From Metellina segmentata (lineage: Eukaryota > Arthropoda > Arachnida > Araneae > Tetragnathidae), in assembly GCA_947359465.1 (NCBI GenBank), contig OX375883.1, positions 89,398,911-89,462,910 of the forward strand: 64,000 nucleotides of DNA, read 5' to 3'. Shown here piece by piece: positions 44,715 to 55,900 of the stretch (positions within the stretch are counted from its first letter, which is position 1; each line of letters starts with the position of its first letter). The notes under the pieces were generated by a model. It saw only the letters and a list, made by a program, of their open reading frames with translations. It was not told the origin of the DNA and did not search any database. Made by a program: the position numbers and the translations under genes.

Positions 44715-44809
44715 TACTGAATCAATGTATTCCCAGATACTGTTTTGTGTTTTGTTTTTTAGGTTTGTCGTGTTCCTTTCGAGGACGAAAGATCATCAGG
44801 ATGGCCGAT

Positions 44810-45177
44810 TGTAGGAATACTAAACAACGGTAGTTGTCTACTAGTCTGGAAAGAACTCATTATAAGAGCAACGAGACTGGTAGGAGTCAGTTGCATTGTA
44901 GTAGGAATGCAAGGCAAGACTGTCACGAGCCATTCACATTCTGGTATTCAGTTACGAGAAAATTAATAGAACAGACACTTTTTCCCCTGGACGCCATTGA
45001 GAGCTGACGTATTTTTTCCGAGCAGAGACGACTGCTGCCGATAATGACGGAACTTTTTTGAAATATAACTCAACTGTACATAATAATTGTATATATTTAT
45101 TCATTAAATGTCAATGTGCTGTAAGATTCGAAGTCTTTAATATAGACCTTACCAAACAGAACAACACGAATCTTACA
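44810..45177 (+). repeat. 3' LTR of element E
   Basis: Identical to 41430-41797. Preceded by a purine-rich stretch (gaggacgaaagatcatcaggatgg). Confidence 0.95.
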
Positions 45178-45225
45178 TATATATATATATAAAGAAACAC
45201 ACATTTTTTATATATAAATAAATAA

Positions 45226-45262
<37 letters not shown>
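45178..45262. repeat. AT-rich microsatellite continuation
   Basis: (TA)n with an aaataaataaataaat block; the other half of the repeat in which element E landed. Confidence 0.85.
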
Positions 45263-45268
<6 letters not shown>

Positions 45269-45495
45269 TAACAAGAGGAAATTCAAAAAATAAAAACCAA
45301 AAGGAATTTATTGAAAACGAAAGTGTTGGTGGATCAGGGCGTCATCAGAGAGGAGCCTGACCCATACAACACAAAATGGTGTTTTCTACGAATATGAGCC
45401 GCAAAATGCTAAGAAACGCCCTGATCCACCAATACTTTCGTTTTCAATAAATTCCTTTTGGTTTTTATTTTTTGAATTTCCTCTTGTTAAACAAA
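45263..45495. repeat. Near-perfect 79-bp palindrome with 75-bp loop
   Basis: 45263-45341 and 45417-45495 are reverse complements with one mismatch seen. The transcript would fold into a long hairpin. It is bordered by TA repeats. It could be a fold-back MITE; no known TIR was recognised. Confidence 0.9.
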
Positions 45496-45625
45496 AATAT
45501 ATTCCTTACCATGCTATGTCTGCAGCTTTCAGCGCGCTTGCATGGTTAATTTTAACTTTTCTTCTAACTTTCGTTTTCTGGTTAAAGACACATGTCTTTT
45601 ATTTTTATTTTGATCTTTCATTAAA

Positions 45626-45669
45626 TTACGTATTTGAATGATATAAGTATATATATCATTCAAATACGT
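45626..45669. repeat. Short hairpin next to the palindrome
   Basis: acgtatttgaatgatat followed by a short TA loop and atatcattcaaatacgt; 17-bp perfect stem, again joined to a TA repeat. Confidence 0.8.
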
Positions 45670-45995
45670 ATATATATATATATGAGCTGCAAAAACTCAC
45701 GTTTAGAGGTACTCTACAAAAATCTCGACTGAAGACTGAAAATTTGTACGTCTTTTTCTCACTCGCATTAGAAATTTCATGATACATAGACCAGGCTACG
45801 TGAAAATTGTTCATTTACTTGTAAGAGAAACTATGAAAGCTGAGGTGATATTTGTCGTATCAAGTGCAAGTATATAGTCGTGTGACCGAATTTCTTCAGA
45901 AAAAAGTACCCCTAATACATAACCTTCATTCTAAACTTGAATTGTTGATAAGAACAATTTTAGGTAGGATCTAAAAAGAGAAATTTATTCGAGAT

Positions 45996-46947
45996 TTGAA
46001 GATGGATGAAATGGAAGATATATGTCCTCAAAAACTGTTGCCTCTGGCTGATATTGTGATTGCAGATCAAATTTCTAAAGCATCTCAGAATGTTAAAGAG
46101 AAGGAAAGAAATTTCTTTTTTCTAAGTGCTCAGAAGCATTACATTGTTAACGTTAAATATCTTTTGAAGAAGTCCTACTTCAGTTCATCTATCCTTAAAA
46201 ATTTATCCTGTTTTGGTCCTCTTGAGAGACTCAGTGGTGAGAGTATACGACAAGCATTAGAAGTTGCAAGAATAATGCCATTGGAGGTCCCAACAGACTA
46301 CTGAATGCGTGGAAATTACTCCAAGGAATGAAGGCTATTAATGTTTACTGGGACCAGTTCTTCAGACTACGAGACATTAGTGGTGAGGATCCGAAATACC
46401 CAATTGTGTCAAAGCTAGTGAAGGCTGCTCTGTCACTCTCTCATGATAGTGCTGACATTGAACGTGACTTCTCAGCCTCAGGAAGAGCTTTGACAGTAGA
46501 CAGAGCATGGATGTCAAAACGCACACTCAATGCATTGATCACGATCAAAAGATGCTTGGAAAATTTTGACAATCAACCTTATTTGGAGCCGGGTTATGGG
46601 AAGGGTTGCATATAAAGCCCACAGTGCCTGTTTAGAAGATATAAAACGTAAGGCACAAGAAAAATTAGAGAAGGACAGAAAAGAAAAAGATAGACTGGAA
46701 GCAGAGAAATTTTTTTAAAAAGCAGATGGCAAAGAAAAGAAAGGTGATAGAAGAAGATAAACGAACACTTAAAATTATGCATAAGGAAGAGGATGAGATA
46801 TTGGACGGTGTTTCAAAATTGTTAAAGGAAGCCAATGATAGGCGCAAGAAGGTGATAAAAAATAAAGATTTTAACGAAGCAGTACTTGCTCAGGAAATGA
46901 TTGAAGTGGTGGCAAAAGTTTTAGATGATACTGGTCAGGAAAATTAG
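45996..46947 (+). pseudogene. hAT-type dimerisation-domain gene remnant
   Basis: Three frames. 45996-46289: ADIVIADQISKASQN, IVNVKYLLKKSYFSSSILKNLSCFGP. 46328-46612: IYWDQFFRLRD-like start, YPIVSKLVKAALSLSHDSADIERDFSASGR, MSKRTLNALITIKRCL, which is the hAT C-terminal dimerisation signature in the diverged arthropod form (usually SHGxADVERGFS). A Lys/Glu-rich coiled coil follows (46650-46947). No terminal repeats are visible. Either an old hAT relic or a domesticated copy that has lost its frame. Confidence 0.6.
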
Positions 46948-47530
46948 ACTTTAAAAAATGCACCTTTTTCTCTTGAGAAGAAAAAGACAAAAGAAATGGA
47001 AGAAATTCTTCAAGCTGCGTCAAAAATGATCAAAATATTTAAAAATCAGTTAAAAATAATATGCTTTCTAATCTTTTTTTTTTTTTTTTTTTCTATTATA
47101 AAAAAAAATCTTTCAATCTTTTTCAGGCTTATTCGCTTTGTGATTTGTAGATAGCGAGTCTTGTGGTTCAACAGGCTATTAATTTGGAGAACGCGCAGAC
47201 GATAAATACTGTTATATTTTTTAATTAATTCATTCATAAAATTTGAGAGCACGCGCTCGGAAGTTTGTAAACTTTACTAGTACTAGTAGTTTTGTACCCA
47301 AAATAGTGTTTTATTTATGTAATTTTCTTTCTTTAGTTTTCACTGTAATCTAATTCATAACAATAGAAGTAAAGCCGTCCCCTTTGCTGCAGCACAAACT
47401 TAATTCCCTTTTGTAATAATAATAATTTACCCTTAAATCCATTTTGCAAGTAAAAATGTTCCGTCCAGCGTTGTCACACGATTAAAAAATGCGAAGAAAG
47501 GCTGAACGAAAGTGCCCTAATTGAAGCACG

Positions 47531-49057
47531 GTTTGGTGGAGTGGTCGTTAACGGTAAGAAAGCGATTTGTCGCCAAATATGGTAACCTTCACAGTTAGCG
47601 TTTTTTCTTCACATCAGCCGTTTTCGTCATGGCAACCCTAGCTGAAAAATTTCACGCACTTCCACGCTCTGCATGGTATTTTTTCCTTTTTTCATTGGTT
47701 AACGCTTGTTTAAATGTTTTTTTAAATTATATTATTCAGTTGGACGCTATTTTTTCACTGCTGTCGTTGTTCTTTAATTTTGAATTTTGGTTTTTCGCCC
47801 TAGTCGGTTTGGATTTTTGTTTAATTTTCGCTACAGTTGGACGCTATTTTGACTTCAACATTTTGTTCACGCTTCTTAATTTGCAATTTTGTTGGATTTT
47901 ACCCTCGATCAGGTATGGCAGTAGATGGAATTACTAACCGTATTAATTAATATTTTTTTGCAAAAATGTTTGATGAAAGTATGCATGATCCGGAGAGCAT
48001 GAAAGTTATTGAATGGTGCCAGAAAGTTAATTTGATTGCTAAGAGTGTCCTGCATGTGGGAATGAAATGCGTTTAAAATTCAGAAAGGATTTGACTGATA
48101 GGTATGAATGGAGGTGTACAAAGAGTGGCCATTATAGAAAGAGATCTGTGCGAAAGGGTACATGGTTTGAATGTAGTCATTTGCATATTTGTAAGATTCT
48201 GTTGATTACATGGTACTGGGTGAGTGATATTTCATTTAAAAGTGTTATGAATGAGATAGATGTGGCATCACATGCTATGACTGACTGGTACAATTTTTGT
48301 AGAGAAGTGTGTGTGGATGCTTGCTTTAGATTTAATGGAAAGATTGGAGGAGAAGGAAAGACTGTTGAAATTGATGAGAGCAAGTTTGGTAAAAGGAAGT
48401 ATAACAAAGGTAGAAGAGTGGAAGGTTAATGGGTATTTGGAGGACTTGAAAGAGGAACGGATAAATGTTTTATGGTTGTAGTGAATGATAGGAGTAAGAC
48501 TGTTTTGACTGAAGTGATTCGCGAAAGGATTTTGCCGGGAACTACAATAGTGTCCGACTGTTGGAAATCCTATGCTGCTATCGGTAACCCGAAGGAGTTC
48601 AAGGGTTATCGATTCCAGCATAAGACTGTCAACCATAGTCAGCACTTAAGGACCCGGCTACAGGAGTCCATACCAATGCGATCGAGGGTACGTGGGGTGC
48701 CGTCAAACGAGCCCTTAAGGGATCCAACCACGTAAAGGGTCAGTTTGACGCTTACCTCGCAGAATATATCTGGCGCAGAAATCACTTGGGAACAGAAATT
48801 CAGCGTATGTTCCTTGCATATCTGGAGGAAATTACAAAAATTTACCCCCAAGAATAGAGGGTAAGTTAAATTTTCTTTACTTTTTATTGTTAATTTTCGC
48901 ATTTGTCCTTTCCGTATTTGCAAAGATTCACAGTGTGGATTTTGCTGTAACGGAATTCGGCCGCCATCTTGATTTGTTACAGAATTCGGCCGCCATCTTG
49001 ATTTGGCGACAAAAATTAGTTGGCGACAAAATCTTACCGTGAACTACCACTCCACCC
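47531..49057 (+). mobile_element. Merlin (IS1016/ISXO2-like) transposon with 3-bp TSD
   Basis: Imperfect inverted repeats: GTTTGGTGGAGTGGTCGTTAACGGTAAG at the left and GGGTGGAGTGGTAGTTCACGGTAAG at the right. Copy 1 preserves the empty site (gaagcacgattgaaaag), showing that only acg was duplicated (47528-47530 and 49058-49060). Near the right end, aattcggccgccatcttgattt occurs twice in tandem (48952-48973 and 48983-49004). Confidence 0.9.
47967..48857 (+). pseudogene. Merlin transposase (ISXO2-like DDE)
   Basis: MFDESMHDPESMKVIEWCQKVNLIAK is followed after a one-base shift by a zinc ribbon start (CPACGNEMRLKF) and by CTKSGHYRKRSVRKGTWFE. DDE motifs: VEIDESKFGKRKYNKG, TIVSDCWKSY and, in a third frame, HTNAIEGTWGAVKRALKG, which holds the Glu, ending YIWRRNHLG. 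A TAA at 48427-48429 replaces a codon in VEG-WVFGG. Two one-base indels and one stop inactivate it, yet all catalytic residues are preserved. Confidence 0.88.
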
Positions 49058-49060
49058 ACG

Positions 49061-51203
49061 ATTGAAAAGAAAGGCTGATAGTGAGGCTGATGTGTTATCG
49101 GTTAAACGGCAAAAATTAAACCAATACTTAGATATTGGAGATATGACTAAAGTATGTTCCCTTTTTTTGGTGCATTGAGTTTTAAATATGAAATAGGCCG
49201 ATCGTCTAATATATGTTGTCATCATGAAAATGTTAAGCTTCCTCCGTTGAATGAATTGCCAATGGAGTTTAAAAATCTGATAGTTGGAACTGGCAAAATA
49301 AATAATCATTTTCGTCAAAACATACCAATTTACAATAATTTGTTTGCTTTTGCCTCTTTTAATACGACTAACGCTGATATCAAAGGTGGTGGTCTATACG
49401 CCATGTGAATTATTGGAGATTCTATAGTAAGAGCAACCACGTCTCTACAAACCAACACAACGCCTCAATTTGGCCTAATTTATATATATGATGCTAACCA
49501 AGTTCTTGACCTACGTATCAGTTTATTGAAAAGAAAAGACATTTTGAGCATTATTCAACCAATTCTCAATGAGTATCCGTATGCCAAAGAATTTAAAAGT
49601 CTGAAAAAAATTCACCAAAATGATCGAAATGCAGAAATACGCTTAGACTTTTATAGTTTTGTTAAAAAAGGCGAATATCCACGTATTTACAATCTTCCAA
49701 CGTGTAAACAATTAGCTGCTATAGTAAATTCAAAGACAGGTGAAATCAATGAAAAAATTGACGTGCGAGTATATACTAAAGACGAGCGTAACAGCAGTTA
49801 TTTACCAATTCAATCAATCCACAGCGATCCTATGCTTTTTCCACACGGTGATCAAGGTTATTCCTATAATTATCAACAAAATACTATTCAAGGCAAAAGA
49901 GTATCCGTCAATGCATATTACGGCTATAGGCTTGCTATTAAGCCTGGAGAATTAAGTTATTTTTGTCGTGTCAATGTTTGTTGCAGCATTACTTGATAAC
50001 TTCGAAAGGAAAAGTCGAAGCAAACCGTTTATTGTGTATAAAATCTAATCAAAACAAGTTTAGAACACAGCACATACATGGTTTGATAGAGCAGGTACAA
50101 AATAGCACCCTCAACACCTCAGATACTCATAAAATGTGTAAAGCAATTATTTTGCCCTCTTCTTATGGGGGAAGTACACGCGCTTTGCAGCAGCTATATC
50201 ATGATGATATGGCAATATCTCGCGTTATTGGTCGTACAGACAATTTTATTACTATGACATGCAATCCAAATTGGCCTGAGATCCGAAGATTTTGACAAAA
50301 TGTCCACTTGGTACAACTGCCTCCGATATTCCTACTTTTGTTTGCAGGCTTTTTTTTATATTTAAAATGCTGAGCTTTGCTAAAAGAGCTGAAGGTGATA
50401 ATTGGAACGGTGCGAGCATATGTCTATACAATAGAATTTCCAATACGTGGTTTGCCCCATATGCATCTGTTGGTAACATTAAACGTCAAGCTATTAACTC
50501 CAGAACAAATTAATATGTATGTTTCGGCAGAAACACCAAAAAAAAAAAAAAAAGACAACAATCCAGAGTTATGGTGCAAAGTTATCAAGCATATGGTGCA
50601 TGGTCCACATACAGACAAATGCCCATGCTGGAACACTGAAACACAAATTTGCTCTAAAAAATTTCCAAAACCTTTTGCAGGTCACTCTGATATGACTGGA
50701 CCCGGCTTTCCGCTTTATCGCAGACGCAATAATCGGGCACAGTGTCATACATATCACGGCAAAATAATTAACATCGATAATTCAATGACTGTTTCATACA
50801 ACGCTCATTTGCTTAAACGATTTGACTGTCACATAAACGCAGAATACTTCGCCTCGGTAATGAGCATTAAATATATCTACAAATATATTCACAAAGGCCA
50901 CGATAGAGCAAAAATTGTTGTGAGCAGTTCAAATATTGGCCAGCAGCCATAAGTAATCGTAGATGAGATATCAGATTACATCGACTGCCGATATTTGAGC
51001 GCGATGGAAAATGTTTGGTTTTTGACGGAGCTGCCTCTGCGTGCTCGAAGCCACAGCGTCGAATCTTTGCCTATCCATGTACCGGGGCAGCAAATGGTCA
51101 CTTTATAGAATGGGCAAGAGAAAGAGGCTGTTAATAAAACAAACCACAGTTGATAGCATATTTTTAGCTCTGCAAACACGATCAAGAAGCTAGAAATCTA
51201 GAA
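49061..51203 (+). pseudogene. Helitron Rep (HUH) domain, copy 2
   Basis: N-terminal zinc region (NICCHHENVKLPPLNE); Helitron-like N-terminal motifs KSLKKI, DFYSFVKKGEYPRIYNLPTCKQLA and IHSDPMLFPHGDQGY (49526-49990); AIILPSSYGGSTRALQQLYHDDMAI and MTCNPNWPEI (50100-50295). HUH motif PHMHLLV at 50455-50475 keeps both His. The two-Tyr motif KYIYKYIHKG keeps tyrosines at 50872, 50878 and 50884. Frame breaks near 49407, 49996, 50295 and 50950. The Rep nicks and rejoins one strand in rolling-circle transposition. It continues beyond the nested insertions at 59462. Confidence 0.85.
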
Positions 51204-51206
51204 CAG

Positions 51207-51660
51207 TGTAAGGTTCGCCATCTCGCATCTTACAAGAAGTGAAACGCCAAGTTGGCAACCCTACATAGAAAACGCCAAGCTGGCAACCTAAGAACAAAGC
51301 TTTTTCAATTAAAAGAAACGTCCACAAGATTTCAAGCCGAGGAAGTGCGGCAAAAGCCAATTAAAAAAGTCAGAGCAATAAATAGTTATAGTTACCAAGA
51401 CAACTAAAAGATAAAATTCATCTTTAGAACAGAAGAGATCAAAAAAAGATTTTTATACAGCGGTGGGAGGAAAGTTACAATTTTGAATGCCTATCCAAAT
51501 GTAATTGCTACTTTATACTACATGTAACTTACGTGACGATCGATTAAATTTAGTAAAATATACTCCAAATACAGAATTTTGACTCTGTGTCTTTTGAGTT
51601 TTTTTTTACTAAACTTTCACGACGGAGTTCATCAACAACCATCGGCCTCGGACCACTACT
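51207..51660 (+). repeat. 5' LTR of element F
   Basis: Starts TGTAAGGTTCG and ends GACCACTACT. An aaataaata motif and a TATA-like agatttttatac lie inside. Just downstream is the primer-binding sequence ggcgcagtcgacagg. Confidence 0.95.
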
Positions 51661-52103
51661 GGCGCAGTCGACAGGATCGTCGAACCCTGGAAATGAAGGT
51701 GAGAGCTCATCCTGAGTTTTAATTTTTTTTAATTCATGCAACTCCCACACAATTACGGAGCGAAAGTAGACTTTGTTGAAATCTAATGCTATTCATTTTG
51801 TTTAGAACACTTACGTGTTATGTGCACCACAGTGCAAATTTTATTTAGCACACCATGTGTTAATTAGATTAATGGTTAATTGTGAAACAGTTCATCAGAA
51901 CTAGATACTTTTTGTGTTATTGGGTTAGAGAATAACTATTTCGTTTTGGAAAACGGGGATTTCTGGGAATGCTTGTCGCTAAGGCGTAAAGTTAATATAA
52001 ATCATAATTTTAGACTATTTAGAGTGAGGGTTCCAACCTTTTTATTTTTTTTATTTCTGCATTCTGTGGCGTAAATTTAATTCCTGAGTTAAATTTGTTT
52101 GGG
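51661..52103 (+). other. Leader of element F with primer-binding site
   Basis: TGGCGCAGTCGACAGG (51660-51675) is the expected tRNA primer match; the rest is untranslated leader up to the gag ATG at 52104. Confidence 0.7.
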
Positions 52104-52931
52104 ATGGCGTATCTCGCGAAAGCAAGGAAGGAGGATTTGAAGGTGTTGGCAGATGAATTGGGGTTAGATGTGTTGCCGCAACACAAAATCATCGATTTAA
52201 AGAACTCAATATTGAACAGCGAAGAATATGAACAGGAGTTTACCGAAAATCTTTTAAACAGTATCATAACAGATAGGAAAAATGCCGAGGAAAGGCGTTT
52301 CTTGGCTGAAAGTGAGGAAAAGCGCCTCGCTGCTGAGTCTGAAGAAAGACGTTTTGTGATGGAACTCGAGAAACGTTCTGTTTTCGAGTTAGAAAAGCTA
52401 AGGCTCGAAATGGAAGGCCGTCACAATACAGAAACATCAAATGAAGGGAATTCGAGCAACTCTAAGCACATATACGATCTACAAAGAGTGATGCAGAAGT
52501 TCGATCCTAAAGAAGGAGACATCAGTCTATATCTGGTTCTTTTCGAGAGGCAGGCAGAACATGCTCACATAAAAAGGGAGGACTGGGTGTCACAGCTTTT
52601 GGGTTTATTACCCTATGACATTACTCAGTTAATTGCTAGAGAAGAAGCGGCTGTCGCATATGACTACAGCCACGTGAAAGGGTTATTGCTAAAAAGGTTT
52701 AAACTAAGCCCAGAAACCTTCCGATTGAAATTTGTCCAGCTCAAGCGGACTGAAGATAAATCGTGGAAGGATTTTGCCTTTGAATTGACAAATTATTTTG
52801 AAGAATGGATTCAAGGTCTTGAGGTTGCGGATTTCGAAACGTTAAAGCATCTGGTAATTACGGATCAATTCAAACGTAAGGTACCTCCGGAAATGCGAGA
52901 GCATTTTGTCGATGTGAGTGGAGCACAATAA
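52104..52931 (+). CDS. Gag of element F
   Basis: MAYLAKARKEDLKVLADELGL opens at 52104. A charged coiled coil (ERRFLAESEEKRLAAESEERRF) occupies residues 63-107, at the place of the tandem repeat in element E. The capsid-like part: GDISLYLVLFERQAEH, WVSQLLGLLP, LLLKRFKLSPETFR, WKDFAFELTNYFEEW, TDQFKRKVPPEMREHF. The frame stops at 52931; a shift of one base back near 52915 restores STIKSPTTLAELLDKYES and the zinc knuckle in the pol frame. No classic slippery heptamer is seen, so this is probably a mutation or an assembly indel rather than programmed shifting. Confidence 0.88.
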   Translation: MAYLAKARKEDLKVLADELGLDVLPQHKIIDLKNSILNSEEYEQEFTENLLNSIITDRKNAEERRFLAESEEKRLAAESEERRFVMELEKRSVFELEKLRLEMEGRHNTETSNEGNSSNSKHIYDLQRVMQKFDPKEGDISLYLVLFERQAEHAHIKREDWVSQLLGLLPYDITQLIAREEAAVAYDYSHVKGLLLKRFKLSPETFRLKFVQLKRTEDKSWKDFAFELTNYFEEWIQGLEVADFETLKHLVITDQFKRKVPPEMREHFVDVSGAQ

Positions 52932-55900
52932 AATCTCCTACTACTCTAGCGGAACTCCTTGACAAATACGAAAGTGTTCGAGGGTTCAAGAAGAAATTCC
53001 AATCACCTGAAAACATAGTAAATAAGGAAAGAAATTCACATTTTCAAGAAAGAAGACGCTTTCAAGAAAGGAACTCCGATTTTCCTGCTAGATATGGACA
53101 GTTTCACGAGAGGAGTACTCATCAACGTAATACGAGTCCGAAAAATGAAGCGGGAAGGAAGAAGAAGATTCAGTGTTATTCTTGCGGATCATTTCAGCAT
53201 CTTAGAAACGCATGTCCTAAGCTAGGAAGAAGACAAACTTCAGCAGTTGTGAGCAATATTGGAGCCCAAGACGCTACAACATCATGTGCAAGGGAAGACA
53301 TGGTGGAGCCTCCATCGATGTTGACGGCAAAAGTGACCGTTCCAGTCACAAAGCCTGTAGAATACCAAAGAGGTATTGATGAACTCAAGATAGTGAGTTT
53401 AAAAAGCGGTAATAATATCTTCGACGGTATTATCGACTCTGGAGCGCAGATTTCAGTCATCCGGGCTGATCTGATTGAGGATTCTCAAAATGAAGGGGAA
53501 GGAAAAATTAAAATTGTATCCGCATTTGGTGAGACAGAAATGGCACCTCTCAAGATAATCCATGTGAAAATCAATGACGGACGACACGGAGAAATCCCAG
53601 TGACATGTGCAGTGTCTGAAAAATTGGTAAGCGACATGCTCGTAAGCGTTTCAACGTATGACGCTTTAAACTCGAAGGTGGAACTTTATGGCAATATTAT
53701 TAGCCAAGAAGGGGTTTCTCGAGTTGGAGAAATTTATTCAGTTTCGTCCTTAAACGAACTTACCTTGGCCCGTAGTGACACCGCAAATCACCCTGGGGTT
53801 AATGAGAAACGGAACGAGTTCGTGCAATTTCAATTGGAAGATGAAAGTTTAAAGGATATTTGGGAATTAGCAAGAAATAGAAGAAATGCATTCGAAGTGC
53901 AAGATGGGTTATTGGTACACTCAGAAATCGTAGGAGGAGAGAAAATTCAGCAGGTAGTTTTGCCTAAATTTAAAAGGCCCTATGTCCTAAAAATGGCACA
54001 CGAAATTCCATTGGCCGGTCATTTAGGAGAACAGAAAACCAAACAACGGATAAAGTATTCCTTTTACTGGCCGAATATCAAGATTGATGTCAAGCATTTT
54101 TGTGAAAGCTGCAAGGTCTGCCAGCTACGTAGAGGTACCACTTACAATGACAGAATTCCTATCCAACCTATTGTGAGACCTGAAAATCCTTTTGAAGTGT
54201 GGAGTGTAGATTGTATTGGTCCCCTAGAGCCACCATCCTCAAGAGGGCACAAGTTTATCGTTTGTGCTGTGGATTTGTGCACGAGATGGGCGGAAGCTAT
54301 ACCAGTCAAGAACATTACTGCGAAAACAACTTGCGACGTCCTGATGAAGATTTTCTCCCAGACGGGGTTTCCTAAAACTATCTGTACCGATCAAGGAACA
54401 AATTTCACAGCACAGCTCACCAAGGGCTTCATGCAAGTCATCGGGGTGTCACCAAGATTTTCAACTCCGGGGCATCCAGAAAGCATGGGAGCCGTGGAGA
54501 GATGGAACAAAACCCTGAAGGATATGCTCAGTAAGAACATACAAGAAAATGGTCGACAATGGGATATTCATCTCCCTTTATTACTATTCGCATACAGAGA
54601 AGTACCTCACAGTACCACGGGAGTATCGCCATTTCAGTTGGTATATGGAAGGTTACCTCCAGGTCCATTAAAATTAATTAAGGAGAGTTGGTTAGGAGAA
54701 ACCGAAATTCCAACAGGAGCATCTCCTTCTGTTGAAAAATACTTAGAAGACCTTCGTCAAAGGATGAAAACGGCACACGAGATTGCCGCAGGGAATGCCG
54801 AAAAGGCACAAGGCTATTACACATCTAAATATAATCTGAGAGCGAGAGAAAAGACTTTCAAGGTTGGTGATAAGGTACTGATCCTTATTCCATCTTCTAG
54901 TCACAAACTTCTGAAGAACTGGTCAGGACCTGCAACTATTATCCAGTTAACTCGACCTCATTCTGCGTTGGTCGAGATGGAGGATAAAAGCCGAAAAGAG
55001 CTGCATTTCAACAAACTACGACCTTATATAGCCCGAGTTGAACAGGTGGGGTTGATTTTCGAACAAGATCAGGACTTTGGGGAAATCTTTTATGCCCCTA
55101 CTCGAAATAAGAGTCAATCTGCATACGATATTAAGGGTCATGTGTTCCAGACTACAGAGGCGTTGTGCGAAAAACAGCGACACCAATTAGTTCAGACCTT
55201 GGAAGGGTTTCGAGAAGTTTTCAGTGCACGACCTGGCCGAGCCAGAGTTGATGGACATTCAATCAAACTAACTAAAGATTGTGTACCAAAGAAAATGCAT
55301 CCCTATCGGGTTCCCATCGCCTTACAAACCGAGGTGGATCGCCAAATCCAAGAGTTACTTGAACAAGGACTGATTGAAGAGAGTGACAGTGAGTGGGCAC
55401 ACCCAGTCGTCTGTGTGGCCAAAAAGGACGGAAGTATAAGACTTTGCGTCGACTTTCGAGTTTTGAACAGTTTTACTGTCCCGGATGCTTATCCAATGCA
55501 ACAGGCCACCGAGTTACTATTTGAAATTGGTAGTGCTCCTTTCATCAGCGTTCTAGATTTGACAAAGGGTTATTGGCAAATCCCTTTAGAAGAAGAAGCT
55601 AAACCATATTCGGCATTTGTGACACATTCTGGTCATTTTCAATGGAACGTTTTACCATTTGGACTTAAAAATGCTGGAAGTACGTTCCAAAAGTCCATAG
55701 ACAAAGTACTTAAGACACACAGAAAGTACTGCCGTGCGTATATCGACGATCTGGCCATTTTTTCCAGCTCGTGGGAGAATCACTTGCGTCACATCAGAGA
55801 CGTGCTGAGAACTCTACAGACCGTTGGATTAACAGTCAATCTTAAAAAGTGCGAGTTCGGTAAAAAACAAGTGAGGTTCCTGGGACACATTGTAGGTTCC

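Noticed and set aside
52905..52935. Programmed -1 frameshift between Gag and Pol of element F
   Set aside because: No slippery heptamer or clear downstream structure, and the shift lies within Gag before the zinc knuckle; a mutation or indel is simpler.
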